Part shown: in pieces, positions 34,188 through 42,560 of the stretch | How positions within the stretch are numbered: the first letter of the stretch is position 1 | Layout of the letters: each line of letters begins with the position of its first letter | Source: Amycolatopsis methanolica 239 | GTDB lineage: Bacteria > Actinomycetota > Actinomycetes > Mycobacteriales > Pseudonocardiaceae | Assembly (NCBI RefSeq): GCF_000739085.1 | Contig: NZ_CP009110.1 | Coordinates: forward strand, 4,526,001 to 4,590,000 | Length of the DNA stretch: 64,000 bases | Reading direction: 5' to 3' | Made by a program: the position numbers and the translations under genes | The notes under the pieces: model-generated | What the model was told of the DNA's origin: nothing | The model's input: only the letters and a program-made list of their open reading frames with translations | Database searches by the model: none

Positions 34188-34211
34188 GCCCCGCCGCCCC
34201 TGCGGCGGGGC
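34188..34211. terminator. Hairpin between convergent small gene and tctA
   Basis: GCCCCGCCGC (34188-34197) and its complement GCGGCGGGGC (34202-34211) form a 10-bp stem with loop CCCT. Located 10 bases past the end of the TctA gene on the minus strand and downstream of the small plus-strand gene, it can end both transcripts. Confidence 0.8.
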
Positions 34212-34221
34212 ATTTCACGTC

Positions 34222-35589
34222 TCAGCCGAGCACGATCGGCACCAGCAGCACGGCGACGTAGTAGGCCATGAACTGCACGCCGGAGGTCATGCCGAGCATC
34301 CGGTTCGCCAGTCCGCCGACCGCGCCGACCGTCAGGCTCACCGCGAGCGCGAGCGGCCCGCCCTCGTACCAGGCCACCACGGCGATCAGCGCGACGAACG
34401 CGCCGATCAGCGCCTCGTGGCTGATCCGCCGCGCGACCCAGCCGCTGGCGGCCCGCGCGTAGCGCATCGCGAACGGGTACACGACCAGCCCGGCGATGAC
34501 GACGCCGAGCAGGCTGAACACCAGGAACTGCCACGAGCTGAGCAGGGTGTGCAGGTTGTGCACGCCCCCGTCCGCACCCTTGACCGTGTACACCGGCGGC
34601 GCGTTGAACAACGCGGCCGCGGGCCCCGCGGCGACCGGGCTCAGCGGCAGGCCGAAGGCGACGAGCGGGATGAGCGTCTCGGCCAGGTAGGTCGACTCCG
34701 TGGTGCCGTTCTTGACCGCCATCAGCGTGGTCAGCCTGCGGTACGGGTGCTTGATCCGCGAGCCGGTGATCTCGCCGGCGAGCACGGTCGCGGCGACCGG
34801 GCTGAGCATGAACGTGGTCGAGGTGACCCCGGCCGCGGCGGCCGTCGCCGCCGCTTGCCTGCGGTCCAGGATCCGCAGCGGGTTGGGGATCCACCGCCGT
34901 CCGGTGCCGCCGTCCGGCGCGAGCCAGAACGGGCGCGGCCCGGTGCGCTCCAAGGTGCGCCGCCCGCTGCGGGACGACGCGATCAGCAGGTCCACCACGA
35001 GCGGACCGATCGCGATGCCGAGGAAGAAGCTGATCGACAGGCTCTTGTCGAGCTGGTCGGTGGCGACCGTGTTGAGCCCGGTCACCAGCAGCGCGAACGG
35101 CACGATCGCGGCGACGCTAGCCCACCGGCCCGGCGAGAAGTAGCCGACGAAGATCGCGGCGGCGCCGAACACGAACGGCGCCACCGTCTTGATCGGACCG
35201 GCCAGCGGGGCGAGCAGGGACGCGACGCCGACCGCGACCGGAACCGCGATCAGGGCGGCGACGAGCCCGCCCGCCAGTGCCTTGCGCAGCGCGATGTGCG
35301 GGGCGCCGAGGCGGCGCAGCGCGGTGGCGTCGTCGAGCAGCGGCACCGCGGTCGTGTCGCCCGGGATGCCCAGCAGCGTGGTGGGAATCGCGTGGGTCAT
35401 GTGCTTGCTGACGGCTCCGGCGATGAAGAACGTCAGCACCCCGGCCGGCGGGACTCCGAGGAGCACGACGAGCAGCGTGACCGGCGCGAGGGTGGAGGTC
35501 TCGTCGGTGCCGGAGACCAGTCCGATCGCCGCGAAGACGACCGCGCCGAGCAGGCCCATGCCCAGGGCCCACAGCAGGTCCGGGGTCAT
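34222..35589 (-). CDS. TctA-type tripartite tricarboxylate transporter permease
   Basis: This polytopic membrane protein of 455 residues has about 11 helices. The TctA-like loop is HAIPTTLLGIPGDTTAVPLLDDA near residue 70, and its counterpart in the second half is MAVKNGTTESTYLAETLIPL. Periplasmic and helix segments include GLNTVATDQLDKSLSISFFLGIAIGPLVVDLLI. TctA is the large channel subunit of TTT uptake systems for carboxylates, normally working with TctB and a secreted TctC binder. Its ATG overlaps the small membrane protein gene (ATGA). No TctC is in the window. Context in an HMG-CoA operon suggests mevalonate or a related hydroxy acid as substrate. Confidence 0.75.
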   Translation of the reverse strand: MTPDLLWALGMGLLGAVVFAAIGLVSGTDETSTLAPVTLLVVLLGVPPAGVLTFFIAGAVSKHMTHAIPTTLLGIPGDTTAVPLLDDATALRRLGAPHIALRKALAGGLVAALIAVPVAVGVASLLAPLAGPIKTVAPFVFGAAAIFVGYFSPGRWASVAAIVPFALLVTGLNTVATDQLDKSLSISFFLGIAIGPLVVDLLIASSRSGRRTLERTGPRPFWLAPDGGTGRRWIPNPLRILDRRQAAATAAAAGVTSTTFMLSPVAATVLAGEITGSRIKHPYRRLTTLMAVKNGTTESTYLAETLIPLVAFGLPLSPVAAGPAAALFNAPPVYTVKGADGGVHNLHTLLSSWQFLVFSLLGVVIAGLVVYPFAMRYARAASGWVARRISHEALIGAFVALIAVVAWYEGGPLALAVSLTVGAVGGLANRMLGMTSGVQFMAYYVAVLLVPIVLG

Positions 35590-35990
35590 GCCCGCACCTC
35601 CTGGGCGGTCTCCCGGACCAGGCCGAGCTCGGCCATTTCGGCCCGCACGCGCGGCGCCAGGTCGGCGAAGGCCTCGGCGGTGCCGCCCATGCGCTCCAGT
35701 TCGGCGATGGCGGCCTCCCGGTCCGCGGCCTGCTCGGCGCCGAACGTCCGCTTCGGACGGAACAGCCGGGCGCACACGGCGGCGGCGAGCACGCACGCGG
35801 CCAGGCCGGCCAGCAGCGCGTAGCCGCCGGCCAGCGACGGCGTGTCCACCAGTGCCCCGAACAGCGCCTTCGCGCCGAGGAAGACCGGCAGGCCGGCGGC
35901 CACGCAGATCACGATGGACGCGGCCAGGTGCCGCAGGTCGACGGCGTCGTTCCAGACGACGACGTAGGGCTTCTCGTCGTTGAGTGCCAA
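35586..35990 (-). CDS. Small membrane protein, probable TctB-like partner
   Basis: The 134-residue protein has two hydrophobic helices, LAASIVICVAAGLPVFLGAKALFGAL (about 22-47) and GYALLAGLAACVLAAAVCARLF (about 57-78). A charged cytoplasmic tail, FGAEQAADREAAIAELERMGG, follows. It is shorter than classical TctB, which has four or five helices, but holds the same place: directly upstream of and overlapping the TctA gene. It is 16 bases downstream of the HMG-CoA lyase gene. The role as an accessory subunit is inferred from position. Confidence 0.6.
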   Translation of the reverse strand: MALNDEKPYVVVWNDAVDLRHLAASIVICVAAGLPVFLGAKALFGALVDTPSLAGGYALLAGLAACVLAAAVCARLFRPKRTFGAEQAADREAAIAELERMGGTAEAFADLAPRVRAEMAELGLVRETAQEVRA

Positions 35991-36006
35991 GGCTTTCTCC
36001 GTTGGG

Positions 36007-36927
36007 TCAGGCGCCGGTGAGGGCGCGCAGGGTGCGGGACGGGCTGGGCCGTCCCAGGTGCCCGGCGAGCCAGGCGCTGGTTTCGGCGAGTTTGGTCAAG
36101 TCGACACCGGTGTGGATGCCGAGCCCGTCGAGCTGCCACAGCAGGTCCTCGGTGGCGAGGTTGCCGGTGGCGCTCTTGGCGAACGGGCAGCCGCCGAGGC
36201 CGCCCGCCGACGCGTCGACGGTGGTGACGCCGCGCTGCAGGGCGGCGAGGGTGTTCGCGAGCGCCTGCCCGTACGTGTCGTGGAAGTGCACCGCGATCCG
36301 CCCGAGCGGGACGTCCGCGGCGACGAGCCCGTCGAGCAGCGCGACGACGCGGCCGGGCGTGGCGACGCCGATCGTGTCGCCGAGGCTCAGTTCGGTGCAG
36401 CCCAGGTTGAACAGCCGGGTGGCGATCGCGATCACCTGGCGCAGCGAGACTTCGCCCTGCCACGGGTCGCCCCAGCACATCGACAGGTATCCGCGCACGT
36501 TCAGCCCGGCCTCCCGAGCGCGGGCCACGACTGGCGCGAACAACTCCAGCGACTCGCCGACGGACCGGTTGAGGTTGGCCCTGGCGAAGCCTTCGGTGGC
36601 CGAGGCGAACACCGCGATGTCGGTGACGCCGAAGTCCAGCGCCCGCGCCAGGCCGCGCTGGTTGGGCACCAGCACCGGGTACCGCACGCCGGGACGGCGG
36701 TCGAGGCGGCGCAGGACCTCCTCGGCGTCCGCCAGCTGCGGCACCCGGTCCGGCCGGACCAGGCTGGTCGTCTCGATGACGGTGTGCCCAGCGTCGGCGA
36801 GCCGTTCCACCAGCTCGACCTTCACCGCGGCAGGCACGAGCGCGGACTCGTTCTGCAGCCCGTCGCGCGGGCCCACCTCGCAAATCGTCACCGCGGACGG
36901 CAGCCCGGGCAGGCGGTCGACGGTCAT
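36007..36927 (-). CDS. mvaB: Hydroxymethylglutaryl-CoA lyase
   Basis: The 306-residue TIM-barrel lyase splits HMG-CoA into acetoacetate and acetyl-CoA. It has the DRE-type start EVGPRDGLQNE (Arg-Asp and Gln-Asn catalytic loop) and the CoA-binding ARANLNRSVGESLE. The signature is SLGDTIGVATPGRV, and the metal histidines are in HFHDTYGQALANTLAAL. The flexible cysteine loop is GGLGGCPFAKSATGNLATEDLLW. All catalytic elements are present. The ATG overlaps the reductase stop by 4 bases, so the two steps of mevalonate breakdown are translationally coupled. Leucine degradation is an alternative role, but its other genes are not here. Confidence 0.93.
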   Translation of the reverse strand: MTVDRLPGLPSAVTICEVGPRDGLQNESALVPAAVKVELVERLADAGHTVIETTSLVRPDRVPQLADAEEVLRRLDRRPGVRYPVLVPNQRGLARALDFGVTDIAVFASATEGFARANLNRSVGESLELFAPVVARAREAGLNVRGYLSMCWGDPWQGEVSLRQVIAIATRLFNLGCTELSLGDTIGVATPGRVVALLDGLVAADVPLGRIAVHFHDTYGQALANTLAALQRGVTTVDASAGGLGGCPFAKSATGNLATEDLLWQLDGLGIHTGVDLTKLAETSAWLAGHLGRPSPSRTLRALTGA

Positions 36928-38204
36928 GACCGGCTCTTCCCCCGCAGCTCGGCGAGGATCTTCTCGGCGTGGTCGGCGCGGACCTTGCGGTCGGCGACCA
37001 GCCGCGCGACCACCGCGGGCACCTCCGCGGCCGTCGCGCCCACGGTGGTGGCGATGTTGCGGGCGTGCAGCGACATGTGCCCGCGCTGGATGCCCTCGGT
37101 GGCCAGCGCCCGCACCGCGGCGAAGTTCTGGGCGAGACCGACCGCGGTGATGATCTCCGCCAGCTGGGCGGCGGTCCGCACGCCGAGCAGGGCGACCGCG
37201 GCCTGCGCTACCGGGTGCACCCGGGTGGCGCCGCCGACGAGCCCGACCGGCATCGGCAGTTCCAGCGTGCCCACCACGTTGCCGTCGGCGTCCTTTTCGA
37301 AGCGGGACAACGACGTGTACCGCCCGGAATCGGATACCGCGTGCGAGTGGGCGCCCGCCTCGACCGCGCGGGTGTCGTTGCCGGTGGCGAGCACGACCGC
37401 GCTGATGCCGTTCATGATCCCCTTGTTGTGGGTCGCGGCGCGGTACGGGTCGGCCTCGGCGAGCGCGGCGGCGTGCACGATATCGTCCACCACCGCGGGT
37501 CCGCCGAGGGTGTCGGCGTCGAACACCGCGCGGGCCCGGGACAGCCGCAGATCGGCCTTGTTGGTCAGGATCCGCAGCAGCGGACGGCCGCCGGCGATCT
37601 CCCCGGCGCGTGCGGCGACCGCCTCGGCCATGGTGTTCACGGCGTTGGCGCCCATCGCGTCGCGGACGTCGACCTGCAGGTGCGCCACCACGTAGGTGCC
37701 GACGCGGGAGTGCACCAGCCGCACCGCGACGTCCCGGACGCCGCCGCCGAACTCGACCAGCTTCTCGTCCTGCGCGTTGGCCAGTTCGATCAGCTCGTCG
37801 CGGGCCTCCAGCAGGCGGACACGACCGGCCTCGGGGTCGTTGACGCCGACGATCTGCACCTGCGCCTGCATGACCGGCGCGGTCGAAGACGTGGTGAACC
37901 CGCCATGCACGCGGGCGATCTTCGCGGCGTTGCTCGCGGCGGCCACCACCGAGGCCTCCTCGGTGGCCATCGGCACCAGCATCTCGGCGCCGTTGACCAC
38001 GAAGTTCGTCGCCACCCCGAGCGGCACGCCGAGGATGCCGACGACGTTCTCGATCATGTGGTCGGCCGCGCTCTCGTCGAGCCCCCGCGTGGGGTCGAAC
38101 GCCGCGATCCGCGCCGGGTCGAGCGCGGCCGCCTCGGCGGCGGCCTTGCGCCGGGCCTCGACGGGGAGGTCCCGGAGTCCCTGGATACGACTGGTGCGCG
38201 CCAT
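36924..38204 (-). CDS. mvaA: HMG-CoA reductase, class II (degradative)
   Basis: The 426-residue protein is a class II reductase like Pseudomonas mevalonii MvaA, which uses NAD to oxidise mevalonate to HMG-CoA. Markers are the HMG-CoA-binding ADHMIENVVGILGVPLGVATNF and the catalytic-glutamate segment PMATEEASVVAAASNAAKIA. The region with the lysine is RILTNKADLRL, and the aspartate segment is ATHNKGIMNGISAVVLATGND. The C-terminal flap with histidine is GHMSLHARNIA. The N-terminal start ARTSRIQGLRDLPVEARRK is typical of class II. The ATG at 38204 follows GGAAGGGG. Its coupling to HMG-CoA lyase and a carboxylate permease indicates catabolism rather than isoprenoid synthesis. Confidence 0.93.
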   Translation of the reverse strand: MARTSRIQGLRDLPVEARRKAAAEAAALDPARIAAFDPTRGLDESAADHMIENVVGILGVPLGVATNFVVNGAEMLVPMATEEASVVAAASNAAKIARVHGGFTTSSTAPVMQAQVQIVGVNDPEAGRVRLLEARDELIELANAQDEKLVEFGGGVRDVAVRLVHSRVGTYVVAHLQVDVRDAMGANAVNTMAEAVAARAGEIAGGRPLLRILTNKADLRLSRARAVFDADTLGGPAVVDDIVHAAALAEADPYRAATHNKGIMNGISAVVLATGNDTRAVEAGAHSHAVSDSGRYTSLSRFEKDADGNVVGTLELPMPVGLVGGATRVHPVAQAAVALLGVRTAAQLAEIITAVGLAQNFAAVRALATEGIQRGHMSLHARNIATTVGATAAEVPAVVARLVADRKVRADHAEKILAELRGKSRS

Positions 38205-38270
38205 AGCGCCCCTTCCACTTCCGTGCGGCTGCGTGACGACCCAGGACGCTAGCTCCGCGTCCGCGCAGCC

Positions 38271-38293
38271 GGAATGGACCGAGCGTCCACTCC
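38271..38293. promoter_or_regulatory. Inverted repeat upstream of the HMG-CoA reductase operon
   Basis: GGAATGGAC at 38271-38279 and GTCCACTCC at 38285-38293 are inverted, with one mismatch in nine and a 5-base spacer. It is 67 bases upstream of the mvaA start, a suitable place for an activator such as the PucR-type protein encoded just beyond. Confidence 0.6.
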
Positions 38294-38304
38294 GTGCGGC
38301 CCGG

Positions 38305-40113
38305 CTATGGGCGTTCAGCAAGGCGGGCGAGCCGGACGGCGACGGTGAGCCGGAACAGCCGGTCGGGCTCCTGCCAGCCCTCCCCCAGCAGCTCGCCGGC
38401 GCGTTCCAGCCGCTGCAGCACGGTGTTCTTGTGCACGTGCAGGGCGCGGCCGGTGGCGACCGGGCTCATCCGGTTGTCCAGGTAGGCGGCGAGGGTGGGC
38501 AGCAGGGTGCCGGCGTGCTCGGCGTCCCAGTCCAGGACCGGTCCGAGGACCCGGCGCACGAACGCGGCGACGCGCTCCTCGCCGGGCCCGAACAGCGCCG
38601 TGTAGGGCAGGTACTCGTCGGTGGTGACGGCCGCGTCGGACAGGCCGAGCGCGGGCAGGACCCGCACGCAGGCGGCGGCCTGCTCCACGGGTTCGCGCAG
38701 GTCGTCCGCGGCGACGGCACCCACGGCCAGCACCGGGGCGGCCAGTGACCGCGCGACGGCCGTGTGCACGGCCCGCGCCGCGGCGGCGGGGTCCGCGCCC
38801 ACGGTCAGGACGACGACGTGCTCCGCGTGCTCGCCGATCAGCTCGCCCGTGCCGCGCAGGGCGCGGGCCGCCTGGCGACGCAGGTCGGCGGGGACCGCGA
38901 CGACCACGAGCGAACGCAGGGCCGCCAACTGGATCCCGCGGGCGCGGGCCCGCGCGGCGGCGCCTGCGCGGCGATCCGCGTCGGCCGAGAGCAGGTCGGC
39001 GAGCAGGTCCCCGCGCACGCGCTGCTCCGCCTCGGCCAGGGCGTCCTGCTTGAGGCTGAGCAGCGCGGTGATCTGCGCGGCGCGCTCGGCGGTGCGGAAC
39101 TCGACGGGCCCGAACTCGACGGCCCCCTGCTCCAGCAGCAGCGCGCCGAGCAGCGTCGGCCCGGCCACGACGGCGACCGCGAACGTCCCCTCGCCCGCCG
39201 GGACGCACCGCCCGCTGCGCCGGCTCTGTTCGACGGCCGCCCGCACGCCGCCGTCCAGGTGCCCGGTGTCGAGCAGCGTGACGCGGCAGCGCAGCGCACG
39301 GCCGAGCGCCCCGGCCACCTCGGTCGCGTCGCCGCCCTGGAGGACCAGCGCGGTGAGGTCGCCGTGCACCTCGCTCGCGCGTTCCATCGCCTCCACGTGC
39401 CGGGCCAGCTCACCGTAGGCGCGGCGGGTTTCCTCAGCGGCGGCGTTGGCGCGGGCCAGCAGCCGGGCGGTCTGCAACACGACGGCCGCGTGGTCGGCGA
39501 ACGCCGACAGCAGCGAGATCTCCTCCGGGGAGAACGCGTGCTCGACGCGGTTGGCGGCGAACAGCACCCCGATGACCTCGTCCCCGGCCAGCAGCGGGAC
39601 CCCGAGCAGCGAGACGAGGCCCTCCGCGGCGACGGTCTCGTCGATCCGGTCGTCGTGCGGCGCCTGGGTCATCGCGTCGTACCGCGCGGTCCAGCACGGG
39701 CGGCGGCTTTCGACCACCTGGCTCGCCAGGCCCATCCCCGGCGGCACGCGCAGGCCGGGGAACGACGGCGCGACCGTGCCGAGCGTGGTGCGCACCCGCA
39801 GTTCCCGGCTGCCGACGTCGAACTCCGACAGGTAGGTGACGTCGGTGCCGACGAGGTCGTGCGCCCGTTCCACCAGCCGGGCCAGCAGCTCGTCGACGTC
39901 GCGCAGCTCGGCCAGCTCCCTGGCGGAGGAGAACAGGGCGGCGAGCTCCTGCCCGCGGCGGCGGAGGCGGTCGGAAGTCGCGCGCAGGCGCCGGATGCCG
40001 GAGGTGATCCGCTCGGCGTCGGCGGCATCGAGGCCGTCCAGCAGCGGCGTGACGTCGGTGTCCTGCTCGGCGGCTTCGAGAAGGCCGACGACGGCGGCGA
40101 CGGGCAGGCTCAT
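38305..40113 (-). CDS. GAF/PucR-type transcriptional activator
   Basis: The 602-residue regulator has a coiled-coil start (ITSGIRRLRATSDRLRRRGQELAALFSSA). A GAF domain follows at about 65-225 with GMGLASQVVESRRPCW and FSPEEISLLSAFADHAAVVLQTARLL. A central GGDEF-like PucR domain is next, and the C-terminal helix-turn-helix is LAAYLDNRMSPVATGRALHVHKNTVLQRLERAGELLG. PucR-type proteins activate catabolic genes on sensing substrate. It lies 100 bases upstream of the HMG-CoA reductase gene on the same strand, with an inverted repeat in between, and is its likely regulator. Three bases upstream ends the cupin gene, so those two are cotranscribed. Confidence 0.87.
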   Translation of the reverse strand: MSLPVAAVVGLLEAAEQDTDVTPLLDGLDAADAERITSGIRRLRATSDRLRRRGQELAALFSSARELAELRDVDELLARLVERAHDLVGTDVTYLSEFDVGSRELRVRTTLGTVAPSFPGLRVPPGMGLASQVVESRRPCWTARYDAMTQAPHDDRIDETVAAEGLVSLLGVPLLAGDEVIGVLFAANRVEHAFSPEEISLLSAFADHAAVVLQTARLLARANAAAEETRRAYGELARHVEAMERASEVHGDLTALVLQGGDATEVAGALGRALRCRVTLLDTGHLDGGVRAAVEQSRRSGRCVPAGEGTFAVAVVAGPTLLGALLLEQGAVEFGPVEFRTAERAAQITALLSLKQDALAEAEQRVRGDLLADLLSADADRRAGAAARARARGIQLAALRSLVVVAVPADLRRQAARALRGTGELIGEHAEHVVVLTVGADPAAAARAVHTAVARSLAAPVLAVGAVAADDLREPVEQAAACVRVLPALGLSDAAVTTDEYLPYTALFGPGEERVAAFVRRVLGPVLDWDAEHAGTLLPTLAAYLDNRMSPVATGRALHVHKNTVLQRLERAGELLGEGWQEPDRLFRLTVAVRLARLAERP

Positions 40114-40116
40114 GCA

Positions 40117-40632
40117 TCACCTCGTGGACCGGACGACCACCCGGGCGCGGTGGCGGGTGGGCCCACGGTACATGCGCCTCAGGGCGTGGTGTGCCAGCGG
40201 TGCTCCGGCAGGAACCGCGTCGTACCGCTGTGGCACGACGGCGAACTTGTGCGGCTCCGGCACGGCGGGCACCTTCAGCAGCCCCATTTCCTCGGCGGGC
40301 ACGCCGAGGTTCTCGAAGAACCGCTCGAACGTCCCGCCGGGGCCCGCGGCCACGCCGGCGATCATGCTGTGGTGCCGTTCCATCCGGTAGGCGTGCGGGC
40401 AGTTCTTCGGCACGAACCCGAAGTCGCCCGGGGTGAGCAGCTTCTCCTGCTGGCCGCCCTCGGTGTCCTCGACGAACAGCCGCACCGCGCCTGCCGTCAC
40501 GTAGAACACCTCGTAGGTGTCGGGGTGCAGGTGGACCCGATCGCCCTCGCCCTTCTCAATGAAGTACGGCTTGCCGGGCTCTGCGGGGATGCGCGAGGCG
40601 CGCCGGTAGGGGGTGGCGAACTCTGCCGTCAT
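40117..40632 (-). CDS. Cupin-domain protein (quercetinase-like)
   Basis: The 171-residue protein is a single cupin barrel. Motif 1 is GDRVHLHPDTYEVFYVTAGAV, with the metal histidines spaced by three (HLHPDTYE) and a glutamate. Motif 2 is GDFGFVPKNCPHAYRM. The fold and the GEGDRVHLHPD start resemble small quercetin-2,3-dioxygenase-like proteins. A variant C-terminal tail, RMYRGPTRHRARVVVRSTR, is basic. It is divergent from a MarR gene with a perfect inverted repeat between them and upstream of the PucR regulator in one operon. Function unknown. Confidence 0.82.
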   Translation of the reverse strand: MTAEFATPYRRASRIPAEPGKPYFIEKGEGDRVHLHPDTYEVFYVTAGAVRLFVEDTEGGQQEKLLTPGDFGFVPKNCPHAYRMERHHSMIAGVAAGPGGTFERFFENLGVPAEEMGLLKVPAVPEPHKFAVVPQRYDAVPAGAPLAHHALRRMYRGPTRHRARVVVRSTR

Positions 40633-40653
40633 GATGTCTCCGCGTCGGTCGCA

Positions 40654-40672
40654 CTGTCAGGTAGACTGACAG
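40654..40672. promoter_or_regulatory. MarR operator between cupin and marR genes
   Basis: CTGTCAG (40654-40660) and CTGACAG (40666-40672) are perfect inverted copies around GTAGA. The site is central in the 53-base gap between divergent start codons, so one bound MarR dimer would cover both promoters. Confidence 0.8.
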
Positions 40673-40685
40673 ATATCCTCCTGCT

Positions 40686-41114
40686 GTGCAACCAGAACCC
40701 ACACTGGCCCAGCTGCTCGGCGCGGCACGGCGGTGGTTCGACGAGGCCCTGATCGCCGGGCTGGCGCGGGCGGGCGCGGCGCCGGTGTCGGCCACCCAGG
40801 TCGGGCTCTTCGCGGTGCTCGACCCGGACGGCACGACGGTGTCCGAACTGGCCCGCCGGATGGGCGTGACCCGGCAGACGGCGCACCAGGCCGTCCAGGC
40901 GCTGACCCGGCTCGGGCTGCTCGAACAGGCGCCGGACCCTTCGTCGGGGCGGCAGCGGCTGGTGCGGCGCACCGCGGAGGGCGAGCGCGCGCACCGGACG
41001 GCGGTCGGGATCCTGCGCAAGGCGGAAACCACGCTGGCGCGCCGGATCGGACGCGATCCGGTGCACGCCCTGCGCGCGGCGCTGCAGTCGGACTGGGGCC
41101 GCCCGCCGTCTTGA
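40686..41114 (+). CDS. MarR-family transcriptional regulator
   Basis: The regulator has 142 residues. The winged helix is TTVSELARRMGVTRQTAHQAVQALTRLGLLEQAPDPSSGRQRLVRRTAEG. The N-terminal PTLAQLLGAARRWFDEALIAGLARAG helix and the C-terminal helix form the dimer interface. It is divergent from the cupin-PucR operon across a perfect CTGTCAG inverted repeat. It probably represses the cupin gene and itself, and so may indirectly limit the PucR activator. Confidence 0.88.
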   Translation: MQPEPTLAQLLGAARRWFDEALIAGLARAGAAPVSATQVGLFAVLDPDGTTVSELARRMGVTRQTAHQAVQALTRLGLLEQAPDPSSGRQRLVRRTAEGERAHRTAVGILRKAETTLARRIGRDPVHALRAALQSDWGRPPS

Positions 41115-41183
41115 CGCGGTCACTCGATCACCGAGGTAGGCCAGCGGCGCCTTGATGTTCACACCGAACAGCACCAGCGCCCC

Positions 41184-41342
41184 TATGGCGTGATCCGCAG
41201 CGCGCGGCAGGTGGACGGTGAGCGGATGCGGTCGGCGGTCATCGTGCCGCCGGGCACGCGCGCGCGGATTCACCTGCCTGGCAAGGAAATCGGCGACGTC
41301 GGCCCCGGCTCGCACGAATGGCGGGTGGAGTTACCCCGTTGA
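41184..41342 (+). pseudogene. C-terminal scrap of an alpha-L-rhamnosidase-like protein
   Basis: An open frame of 53 codons ending at TGA 41340-41342 reads YGVIRSARQVDGERM, then AVIVPPGTRARIHLPGKE and VGPGSHEW. This is the pattern of the C-terminal beta-domain of GH78 alpha-L-rhamnosidases. There is no start codon or catalytic domain upstream, where the MarR gene ends 70 bases away. It is a remnant of a lost gene. Confidence 0.5.
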
Positions 41343-41428
41343 TCACGCGGCAAACGCGGTCGCGCGCCGATCGCAGGGCGGTGTAAATGGCTGCTGCCGG
41401 ATCGCGGATTCTTATGCATGATGGGCGA

Positions 41429-41806
41429 ATGGCAGCACCCAGCGACCGCCCGCAGGCGGAACCCCCGCCCGCGCACGCCATGACGGTGTCGGCCGAGCAC
41501 CGGGGACGGGACGTCGTGCTCACCGCGACGGGCGAACTGGACGTCGCGACGCTGCCCAAGCTGCGCGGGCTGATCAGGCTCGCGCTCGTGGATCGGCCGC
41601 GCCTGCTGGTGCTTGACCTGTCGGAACTGCGGTTCATCAGCTCCAGCGGGCTGGGTCTGCTGGCGGGCACGCACCGCGAGGCCGCGCCCGCGGAGTTGCG
41701 GGTGGTGGCGGGAACAGCGGTGCGGCGGGTCATGGCGTTCACGGACCTGCTGGAGTTCCTGAACGTCTACAGCACGATGGAGGAGGCGCTCACGGACGCG
41801 GGTTGA
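41429..41806 (+). CDS. STAS-domain anti-sigma factor antagonist
   Basis: This 125-residue STAS protein of the SpoIIAA/RsbV type binds and neutralises an anti-sigma kinase; its phosphorylation switches binding off. The sequence GRDVVLTATGELDVATLPKLRGLI is the first beta-alpha unit. The phospho-serine loop is LDLSELRFISSSGLGLLAG. The ATG at 41429 is preferred; an in-frame ATG at 41414 adds five residues. The partner kinase is not adjacent, though the RsbW-like protein at 292-744 is of the right class. Confidence 0.85.
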   Translation: MAAPSDRPQAEPPPAHAMTVSAEHRGRDVVLTATGELDVATLPKLRGLIRLALVDRPRLLVLDLSELRFISSSGLGLLAGTHREAAPAELRVVAGTAVRRVMAFTDLLEFLNVYSTMEEALTDAG

Positions 41807-42144
41807 CGCGCACCCAGCGGCGGGCGCCGGACCGCCCGCTCGCGGCAGCCACGCTGCGCCAGCGGGGCACGCCTTCCTGGCCATCCGCTGGACCTACCCC
41901 CCGACGGGCGGTGGCTCCATGCCGCCAATTCCGGCACCGACGCGGCGCGCGTCAGTGCAGATACTGGGAGCCGCCGCGGACCAACCGCCCAGTCCCGCGG
42001 CAGCCTCACGCCAAGAACCTCCGGCTCAGCACCGCCGCGCCAGTGGAGTTGCTGACAGCCGCCGTGGGGGCGGCGCTTCCTGCGCCGGTCCAGATGCCAC
42101 CGCCGCGGCTTTCCCCGCCCACCGGCGGCAGATCAACAGCCGGC
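41807..42144. other. 338-bp gap without a recognisable gene
   Basis: This gap lies between the STAS gene and the end of the minus-strand gene at 42145. Frames are open only because of GC bias, and their products are Arg/Pro/Ala-rich without domain features. I see no terminator hairpin or promoter of quality. Confidence 0.5.
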
Positions 42145-42558
42145 TCAGACGCCGACCACCTCGGCCACCTCCGGCTGCGCCTGCGGCTCCGCGGCGGGCC
42201 GGATCTCCGCGTCGAACCGGCTGAACTCGAACCGCACGTCGCTGCGGTCGGGGCCGCACGGGACGGCCGTGATGATCCCCGCGGTGTCCACCGCCGCCAG
42301 CTGGGCCAGCAGCCGCGCCAGGCGGTCCGGCGCGCCGGCCACCTCCTGGTCGGTCTGCACCAGCGTGCGGTGCAGGTTCGTCAGCCCCCACCCGTCGGCG
42401 CTCCCGCTGCCCGTCGGCACCGGCAGCGCCACCGTCAGCAGCCAGCGCCCCGGCTTGCCGGACAGGGACGGCGTGCGGTGGTTGGAGATCCCGATGACCT
42501 GATCGGCCCGGACCAGCCCGTCGCCTGGGGTGCGGATCCAGACGTTCTCCAGCGCCAT
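42145..42558 (-). CDS. Unknown protein cotranscribed with a MerR regulator
   Basis: The 137-residue protein has no family I can name. It begins MALENVWIRTPGDGLVRADQ, with VIGISNHRTPSLSGKPGRWLLTVALPVP and GWGLTNLHRTLVQTDQEVAG following, a beta-rich pattern. The second half is helical, RLARLLAQLAAVDTAGIITA, ending in an acidic Pro-rich tail. It starts 3 bases from the end of the MerR gene, so the two form an operon. Conservation of motif-like strands and coupling suggest a real gene. Confidence 0.65.
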   Translation of the reverse strand: MALENVWIRTPGDGLVRADQVIGISNHRTPSLSGKPGRWLLTVALPVPTGSGSADGWGLTNLHRTLVQTDQEVAGAPDRLARLLAQLAAVDTAGIITAVPCGPDRSDVRFEFSRFDAEIRPAAEPQAQPEVAEVVGV

Positions 42559-42560
42559 CC

